Assembly: GCA_003023745.1 (NCBI GenBank)
Contig: PXYV01000055.1
Span: 1-46,380, forward strand
Direction of reading: 5' to 3'
Length of the DNA stretch: 46,380 bases
Origin: Sulfobacillus acidophilus
Lineage (GTDB): Bacteria; Bacillota; Sulfobacillia; Sulfobacillales; Sulfobacillaceae
Below the pieces are notes generated by a model. It had not been told where the DNA came from. It did not search any database and saw only the letters and a program-made list of their open reading frames with translations. The position numbers and the translations under genes were made by a program. Each line of letters starts with the position of its first letter. Within the stretch, counting starts at the first letter, position 1. Of this stretch, positions 41,082-46,380 are shown piece after piece.

Positions 41082-41483
41082 ATGTGGTTTCAAATTGACC
41101 CTCGGTTGTCAAAACCGATCTACCTCCAGATTGTCGACGGGGTGAAAGAGGCCTGTGCCAAGCACATCCTCAATCCTGGCGATCGGCTCCCGTCCGTGCG
41201 CGAGTTGGCCGCGGAGATGACCTTGAACCCCAACACGGTCGCCAAAGCCTATCAAGAACTGGAGCGCACGCACGTCATCGAGGTCATCCGCGGCCGTGGC
41301 ACGTTTGTCGCCGCGCCGAGCCCGGTTCCTGACAAAGAGCAACGCCTGGCCGCCATGCGCGACACCATCAAACACCTGTGGATTGAAGCCCAGTATTTAC
41401 AAATGACAAGCCACGATCTCCTCGCCCTCATGCACGCGACAGTGGCCGAGTGGGACCGTGAGAGAGGACGAGAACGGGTATGA
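41082..41483 (+). CDS. GntR-family regulator, YtrA subfamily
   Basis: A 133-residue regulator: winged helix at about 10-75 (KPIYLQIVDGVKEACAKHILNPGDRLPSVRELAAEMTLNPNTVAKAYQELE-type sequence, with IEVIRGRGTFVA), and a short C-terminal dimer helix typical of YtrA proteins, not the large effector domain of other GntR groups. It probably represses its own operon, responding to cell-wall-active compounds in known cases. AAGGAGG precedes the ATG. Its stop overlaps the ATPase start by 4 bp. Confidence 0.9.
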   Translation: MWFQIDPRLSKPIYLQIVDGVKEACAKHILNPGDRLPSVRELAAEMTLNPNTVAKAYQELERTHVIEVIRGRGTFVAAPSPVPDKEQRLAAMRDTIKHLWIEAQYLQMTSHDLLALMHATVAEWDRERGRERV

Positions 41484-42397
41484 GTCAAGCCATCGAAATC
41501 CGTCATGTGACGAAACGCTTTAATGGCCGCTTGGCCTTACACGACGTGGACTGGTCGCTGGAAGCGGGGCAGATTCACGGGCTGATCGGCGCCAACGGTG
41601 CCGGCAAGACCACGTTGCTGCAATTGGCATTGGGGGTGTTAGCGCCCGACCAGGGCACCATCACGGTGTTGGGTGAACTGTCCGGGCCGCACAATGCCAC
41701 TCTGCGCCAACGCATGCAGTATGTCGCGAGTGACCAAACCTTGCCGCGCAACTTTCGCGTCAGCGAATGGCTGCATTACGTCAGCCTTTTATATCAGCGG
41801 TGGGATGCGCGGGTGGCCAAGCGCCTCCTGGACGCGATGGAAATCGGCCGCAACACCCCCATCCGCGCGCTGTCCACCGGAGCCCAAGCCAGCTTGCGAC
41901 TGGCCCTGGCGGCCGCCGCGCGCCCCGAACTCTTATTGTTGGACGAGGCCACCAATGGCTTGGATGTTGTGGTGAAACGGCAAGTGATGCGGCTTTTGGT
42001 CGACATGGCCGCCGCGGAGGGCACCACCCTGGTCGTGGCCACCCATGCCATCGAGGATGTCGAGCGCATGGCCGAGACGATCTCCATCTTATATCGCGGC
42101 AGCGTCGTCCTGACCGAGAATCTCGACGCATTAAAAGGGCATGTCCGCCGCTTTCAGATTGTGGCGGGACCCCAGTGGTCGCAGGAGGTGCTCCACCATC
42201 CGCAAGTGGCCGACGTGCGCTGGCAAGGCCACGTCGGGGTGGTGACCATTGACGGGCCCCCGGAGTCCTGGAGCGAGCGCCTGCGTCAAGCCGGCGCCAC
42301 CCTGGTCGAACCGATTGACATGGACTTAGCAGACGTGTTTGGGATCGTACTCAAAAGGGAGGGTTATACGCGTGAGAACCTGGCTTGGGATGCGTAA
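41480..42397 (+). CDS. ABC transporter ATP-binding protein (YtrB-like)
   Basis: A 305-residue ATPase with Walker A GLIGANGAGKTTLLQLALG near 33, a Q-loop region QYVASDQTLPRNF, signature RALSTGAQASLRLALA near 133 (STGAQ in place of LSGGQ), Walker B LLLLDEATNGLD near 152 with the catalytic Glu, and switch VVATHAIEDVERM near 186. About 95 C-terminal residues beyond the ATPase core match the tail of YtrB/CcmA-like exporters. It powers the permease that follows and overlaps it by 26 bp. Confidence 0.9.
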   Translation: MSQAIEIRHVTKRFNGRLALHDVDWSLEAGQIHGLIGANGAGKTTLLQLALGVLAPDQGTITVLGELSGPHNATLRQRMQYVASDQTLPRNFRVSEWLHYVSLLYQRWDARVAKRLLDAMEIGRNTPIRALSTGAQASLRLALAAAARPELLLLDEATNGLDVVVKRQVMRLLVDMAAAEGTTLVVATHAIEDVERMAETISILYRGSVVLTENLDALKGHVRRFQIVAGPQWSQEVLHHPQVADVRWQGHVGVVTIDGPPESWSERLRQAGATLVEPIDMDLADVFGIVLKREGYTRENLAWDA

Positions 42398-43409
42398 TGA
42401 GGCGATGAACGCCGTATATTACCGCGAATGGCGGATGAATCGGGCGCTCTATCTGGCGACGGCGGCCTTGATGGTCTTGCCGAGCTGCCTCAGCGTCTTC
42501 GCCAACGCCACGGCGCCCCATCGGTACGCGCGGGAATTCTTGACGTCTTGGGTATTGGGCTACGCGCATGGCGCGGGACTAGCCATGACGTTTGGCGTGC
42601 TGTTATCCGGCGTGTTGGGGCTCTTCGTGTTCTGGTATGACAAAAGTCGCGGCGGGATCGAGGCGGCGTTGCAGGGGCCCTTGTCGCGGCGCGCCCTGAT
42701 GACGGGAAAACTGACACTCGGGTTGGCCACCCTCGTGGCCGCCCAAGTCTTCGTGTGGTTGCTGCTCATGGCCACGGCCGTGGGCGTCGGTCACGCGGGC
42801 GCCATCGGCGCCCTGGCTCAGATCACCGTCTTGGCCCTGGCGAGTTCCGCGTGTCTCTTTGCGCTCACACTGGCGTTGAGCGGAGCGATGGGCAGTCTCT
42901 TTTTCATCGCCTTAACCGCTTTTCTCTGGCTGATTCTGCCGCGTACCGTGGCGACGCTCATCACGAATTTAAGCTATTTGTCGACGCGCATGACCATTGC
43001 CGAGGCCACGGCCATGAATACGACCGCGCGGGATCTGCACTGGCTTTCACCCCTTGTCACCGTGTTCCCCACCCACAACTTGGCACTCTTGTACGCCGCC
43101 TATTTCACCCTGTGGACGGTCGCCGCGATATGGGCCGCGTGGGTCTGGTGGGAACGCGTCCCCTATGAGCGATTCCATGCACCGTTGTATTTTTCGTCAC
43201 TGTGGAATGGATGGTACGCGCTGCTCGCCCTGGTCACCGGCTTTTTCCTCGCCAATCTCCCACGGAGTTTGGGCGCGGGAAGATGGACCTTTTGGGGGCT
43301 TTATGGCCACGCGCTGATTCTGGCCCTCCCCGCGTGGTTTGTATGGCGATGGTTTTGGATCCGACTGGGACAGTCGGGACTCGGGCTAGGTCCGGCCACG
43401 GATTCGTAG
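42372..43409 (+). CDS. ABC transporter permease
   Basis: A 345-residue membrane protein with about eight helices: a first helix near 20-40, a long cytoplasmic loop GIEAALQGPLSRRALMTGK near 95-113 typical of ABC-2-type permeases, and a hydrophobic C-terminal bundle ending WFVWRWFWIRLGQ. It partners the upstream ATPase; the substrate is unknown. The start is the GTG at 42372, behind GGGAGGG; an ATG at 42390 (MRNEAMNAVYYREW) is nearly as good. It is the last gene of the GntR-ABC operon, and no clear terminator follows. Confidence 0.85.
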   Translation: MRTWLGMRNEAMNAVYYREWRMNRALYLATAALMVLPSCLSVFANATAPHRYAREFLTSWVLGYAHGAGLAMTFGVLLSGVLGLFVFWYDKSRGGIEAALQGPLSRRALMTGKLTLGLATLVAAQVFVWLLLMATAVGVGHAGAIGALAQITVLALASSACLFALTLALSGAMGSLFFIALTAFLWLILPRTVATLITNLSYLSTRMTIAEATAMNTTARDLHWLSPLVTVFPTHNLALLYAAYFTLWTVAAIWAAWVWWERVPYERFHAPLYFSSLWNGWYALLALVTGFFLANLPRSLGAGRWTFWGLYGHALILALPAWFVWRWFWIRLGQSGLGLGPATDS

Positions 43410-43490
43410 ACTGGACACACGTAGCGCGCTACCTCCGCCCATCGCCGGGCGTACTTTCAGAATCTAAAGCTGCAGCGGTCCAATCATCGT

Positions 43491-43703
43491 TCAGTGTTGG
43501 AGGCGCGATTGCTGCACGTCAGCTTTCGCGCCTTGGAGTAGAAAAAACACTCCCAGGCACAAAAGAAAACCCACAAAAAGCGCACAAATCACATAGCCCA
43601 CTTGACCACCACCGAGCGTGTGGTCAGAGGGGCAATGCGTACGCGTTTTGGTCAAGCAACCTACGCGGTACCGATCCTCGCGCCGCTGCACCGGATATTG
43701 CAA
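43491..43703 (-). CDS. Possible small single-helix membrane protein
   Basis: The frame has one strong membrane helix (GQVGYVICALFVGFLLCLGV at about 33-52) and a basic, Cys-containing N-terminal half. No ATG is available; a TTG at 43703 or an internal GTG would be needed, and no ribosome site is clear. It may be real or a chance hydrophobic frame. The rest of 43410-43754 shows nothing else. Confidence 0.25.
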   Translation of the reverse strand: MQYPVQRREDRYRVGCLTKTRTHCPSDHTLGGGQVGYVICALFVGFLLCLGVFFLLQGAKADVQQSRLQH

Positions 43704-43754
43704 TGTCTTAAGTTAGAGGCTTGACGCCGCAGTGGGTAAATCCCCGGCACCGCC

Positions 43755-44693
43755 TTAAGACGGCACACCTTCAGGCTGGTCTTGCAAAGCGCGCACAATG
43801 TCTTCGCACAGTCGATGGGTCTCCAAGGCATCGTCGGCGAGCTTTTCGGCTTTAGTTAGGTCGTTGGCTCCCACTAAAGCCAAAAACTCGTCGACAATCC
43901 CGCTAAATCCCTTGACCTTCTCGACAGTGGACCATGCGTCGACACTGATTTCGCACTTCTTTTGCTTCTCAAACCGTACGCCATCGCGCATTTCGCGGAT
44001 TGACCATTTAAGACCGTCGCCCATCACGTCTAACACCTCTTCATCGGCCCCATTAATCCGGTTCATCACGCCCATCGCGGTATAGTTCAGACCAATCATG
44101 TGAACTGCCACCTGGGTCAATGCGCCCCGTCGCTGCCGGCCTTGCACGCATATGCGTTGCACCGGGCTGGGTAGGAACGATCGAATCGTGTCGACAACAT
44201 GGATAAAGTCGTCAAAGATAGCCTCGCGCACCGACTGCGGACTGTTGGCGCGATTTTTTTGCATTAGCACCATTGCAGGATTTGTTAAATCCTCTCTTGC
44301 CTCTTGGTACAGCGGCGCATAACGACGGTTGAACCCGACCATTAAAATTCTTTTCTGGCACCGGGCCAACGCCACCATTTCTCGGCTCTTGTCATAGGAG
44401 TAGTCAAGCGGTTTATCGACATAGACGTGGACCCCCGCCCGTAATAATTCGCGCACGATTTCGTCATGCGCGTCGGTGGCAGCGTGGACCAGTGCCGCAT
44501 CAATCTTCTGACCGAGAAGTTGCCGGACACTTTTCAAGCGGTGGCTTGCCACGATCCCATGTGCCCTTCCCACTTCATCAAGCACGGTTTGATTGCGGGT
44601 AACCAAATAGAGATCAATGTCTTGTCGGGACAGCATTGTGGGTAAATAAGCCTTTCGTGCAATATCGCCAATGCCTACCATCGCCAGTTTCAT
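43755..44693 (-). CDS. Gfo/Idh/MocA-family NAD(P)-dependent oxidoreductase
   Basis: A 312-residue dehydrogenase: nucleotide-binding start MKLAMVGIGDIARKAYLPTM, ALVHAATDAHDEIVRELLRAGVHVYVDKPL at about 69-98 with the conserved EKP-type lysine (here DKP), GFNRRYAPLYQEAR near 123, and a C-terminal alpha/beta domain with MIGLNYTAMGV. The family oxidises sugars, polyols or inositols. The substrate is unknown and no sugar genes are beside it. The start ATG 44693 follows AGGAGGTAT; longer in-frame readings lack a ribosome site. Confidence 0.88.
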   Translation of the reverse strand: MKLAMVGIGDIARKAYLPTMLSRQDIDLYLVTRNQTVLDEVGRAHGIVASHRLKSVRQLLGQKIDAALVHAATDAHDEIVRELLRAGVHVYVDKPLDYSYDKSREMVALARCQKRILMVGFNRRYAPLYQEAREDLTNPAMVLMQKNRANSPQSVREAIFDDFIHVVDTIRSFLPSPVQRICVQGRQRRGALTQVAVHMIGLNYTAMGVMNRINGADEEVLDVMGDGLKWSIREMRDGVRFEKQKKCEISVDAWSTVEKVKGFSGIVDEFLALVGANDLTKAEKLADDALETHRLCEDIVRALQDQPEGVPS

Positions 44694-44819
44694 AGGTATA
44701 CCTCCTACGCCAACGCGGGATGTATAGATTATATCGATACCATGACATAAATCCCGGTGCATTGTTACTGATGCCACCACCCGGTACGATACGGGTAGCA
44801 CATCAGGGAGGCGATCAAC

Positions 44820-45005
44820 GTGCTGGCACATTATATTTTTCCCAACCTCAGTCTTGTTTCACACGCTTCCTGGCGCTATGGCTCACTGGAGGCGATCGTC
44901 ACAGCCATAACGGTGTTAATGATGGCAACCATGCTCGCCATGACTCGACACCTGGCACATCAAGAAACCCGATCACAAAGACAAGTGCTGGGCCGTGATC
45001 GTTAA
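44820..45005 (+). CDS. Possible small membrane protein
   Basis: A GTG at 44820, behind AGGGAGG, opens a 61-residue frame with one clear helix (AIVTAITVLMMATMLAMTRHLA at about 25-46) and a basic tail. No family is recognised. It diverges from the oxidoreductase gene and lies before the end of the MFS gene. The 187 bp to 45191 hold nothing else. Confidence 0.4.
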   Translation: MLAHYIFPNLSLVSHASWRYGSLEAIVTAITVLMMATMLAMTRHLAHQETRSQRQVLGRDR

Positions 45006-45191
45006 AGCACGTAGACAGGGTCGGCGAAACTCTTGGGCACGAGGCCTCGTAGAACGCGAGAAGCTGGAGTACTATCGCGCATTGGAGAATCTGGGCGCTC
45101 TTTTGCCGGCAACCCTCCCTCGCCACCACACGCAGAACGCCCAAACCTCTTTAGGAAGCATCCAACTACCACGAATGCACGTGAAATCGGG

Positions 45192-46292
45192 TTATGCCGT
45201 TTTGTTTTGGGGAGCTTCAGCATAAGCGGCACGCGGTCGCTTTAACACAAACATGGCCAAAAGTCCGGCCACAATAGCAAACGCACCGGCGAGATAGAAA
45301 TCCGGGGCGTATGAATGGCCTGCGGCGACGTAAATGGTGCTCGCTAAAATACCGCCAAAAATACCCCCTACTGCTTTCCCGGTGTACATCATCCCGTAGT
45401 TCACGGCCGAATGCTCCCGGCCGAAATAGTCGGTCATCAACGCAGGAAAGAGCGTAAACAAAGGACCCCACATGCCCATAGCCACACACGCTAAAATAAT
45501 GAATAAAATGCCGTTATGCGTGTTGGCCATCCAAAAGAGCGAGATTCCCATAATCACGTAGGCGATGAACATCGACAGTTCGCGTCCGATGTAATCGGAA
45601 ACGATCCCCGATACCCAGCGCATTCCTCCGTTCGGAAGACGCGAGAGCGTGGCGGCCGTCACACCAACCGCCGCTGCAGCCACGGCTACGTTCACTTTGG
45701 CAATATCGACAATATGGGCTGTAATCATCGATCCGGCCGCGCAAATAAGGGACATAGCAATCCAAGCCACCCAGAACTGCCAGGTTTGAAGCACTTCCGT
45801 GGGCGTGAACTGATGGAGCGTATTCGCCACTTTATTGCGAGAAGCCGATTGAGACGCCCGATCAGACTCGGGATTGTAGCCCGGAGGCGTCCACCCTTTT
45901 TCGGGGTATCGCAAAAACTGAGCGACAACGACAATAATGACAATCATCGCGATGCCCATGTCTTGAAAGGCATGTTGATAGCCATTAACTCCGGTCGCAA
46001 TAATGCCCGCCAAAATCGGAATAAAGATAGCGGAACCTGCTCCAAAGCCCATGTCAATCAATCCCACGGCAACCCCGCGACGCTTGGCTTCAGGAAACCA
46101 TTTCAGGGCATTGTTGACTCCGTTGGCATAAATATAGCCCGGCCCCAGCGATCCGATTCCGTAGGCCAAATAGAGCTCTAGATGGGTTGCAGCGTGTGCA
46201 CTGATAATCCATCCTAAACCCGTCGCTAATCCTGCAACCGTCGTAAACCACCGTGGCTGCCACTTGTCAGACCATATTCCACTTGGGATCAT
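45192..46292 (-). CDS. OFA-type major facilitator carrier, apparently missing its first two helices
   Basis: A 366-residue carrier with about ten helices. The sequence opens at MIPSGIWSDKWQPRWFTTVAG, which corresponds to the loop between helices 2 and 3 of OFA (oxalate:formate antiporter-like) proteins (G..SDR.GPR). Later markers are GSLGPGYIYANGVNNALKWFPEAKRRGVAVG near 48-78, the TPTEVLQTWQFWVAWI half-way region near 164, and NYGMMYTGKAVGGIFGG near 300. Relatives are about 400-450 residues, so the first 60-70 are absent. The ATG at 46292 has AAAGGTGA upstream, and none of the three upstream frames to the window edge looks like an MFS N-terminus. Substrates may be organic acid anions. Confidence 0.75.
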   Translation of the reverse strand: MIPSGIWSDKWQPRWFTTVAGLATGLGWIISAHAATHLELYLAYGIGSLGPGYIYANGVNNALKWFPEAKRRGVAVGLIDMGFGAGSAIFIPILAGIIATGVNGYQHAFQDMGIAMIVIIVVVAQFLRYPEKGWTPPGYNPESDRASQSASRNKVANTLHQFTPTEVLQTWQFWVAWIAMSLICAAGSMITAHIVDIAKVNVAVAAAAVGVTAATLSRLPNGGMRWVSGIVSDYIGRELSMFIAYVIMGISLFWMANTHNGILFIILACVAMGMWGPLFTLFPALMTDYFGREHSAVNYGMMYTGKAVGGIFGGILASTIYVAAGHSYAPDFYLAGAFAIVAGLLAMFVLKRPRAAYAEAPQNKTA

Positions 46293-46380
46293 AAACTCAC
46301 CTTTCGCACCCTTAGTAAGAGTGCCGTGAGTGATGAGACCTTCGGCTATCCGGACGGGATCTGAACAAATCGCCGAGAAT

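Overview
The window looks like chromosome of a sulfur-oxidising, aerobic, probably acidophilic Gram-positive bacterium; a Sulfobacillus-like Firmicute is my best guess. The reasons are a lipoprotein-anchored quinol oxidase, a Gram-positive-type heme gene order, strong AGGAGG ribosome binding sites, and a dense set of inorganic-sulfur genes. The taxonomy is inference; no rRNA gene is present. I see no rRNA, tRNA or CRISPR array.

Layout. 1-1.6 kb: mobile DNA (start of a broken transposase, an IS1595-type transposase) and a regulatory stretch with several palindromes. 1.6-5.5 kb: cyoABCD-type heme-copper quinol oxidase operon. 5.5-10.5 kb: a small membrane protein, a PaiB-like flavoprotein, a decayed copy of a DUF4258/YgiT toxin-antitoxin module with an integrase stump, a GNAT acetyltransferase and a NicO-like metal transporter. 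10.5-14.2 kb: a heterodimeric ABC exporter of the TM287/288 (LmrCD) type. 14.5-20.1 kb: a sulfur-handling block with an ArsR-rhodanese fusion, cysteine desulfurase, DsrE-like protein, SQR/FCSD-like flavoprotein, OsmC-like protein and a Cys/Met-metabolism PLP lyase. 20.1-21.3 kb has no recognisable gene. 21.3-28.7 kb: a DUF3050 protein, a frameshifted glycosyltransferase, a SoeABC-like cytoplasmic sulfite dehydrogenase and a divergent LysR regulator. 28.8-34.8 kb: DUF488, nagA and the heme operon hemE-hemH-hemY, with a dead enoyl-CoA hydratase gene in between. 34.8-41 kb: accessory DNA with transposase relics, hicAB, a frameshifted secreted protein plus a zinc-ribbon protein, a truncated IS1182-type element and an intact copy of the DUF4258/YgiT module. 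It ends with a near-identical copy of the DNA upstream of hemE that still carries the first codons of a second hemE. 41-43.4 kb: a GntR (YtrA-like) regulator with an ABC ATPase and permease. 43.7-46.3 kb: a Gfo/Idh/MocA oxidoreductase and an OFA-type MFS carrier that lacks its first two membrane helices.

How the genes fit together. The SQR-like flavoprotein and SoeABC would feed electrons from sulfide or persulfide and from sulfite into the quinone pool, and the cyo-type oxidase would drain that pool to oxygen. Rhodanese, DsrE, cysteine desulfurase and OsmC-like proteins are the usual carriers and detoxifiers of sulfane sulfur. An ArsR-rhodanese regulator sits at the head of that operon, with an inverted repeat over its own -10 box. 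HemE, HemH and HemY supply heme for the oxidase.

The least explained features are three. The first is the 105-bp non-coding block, nearly unchanged between two sites whose flanks have diverged. The second is the ArsR-rhodanese sulfur operon as a whole. The third is the paired live and dying copies of the toxin-antitoxin module.
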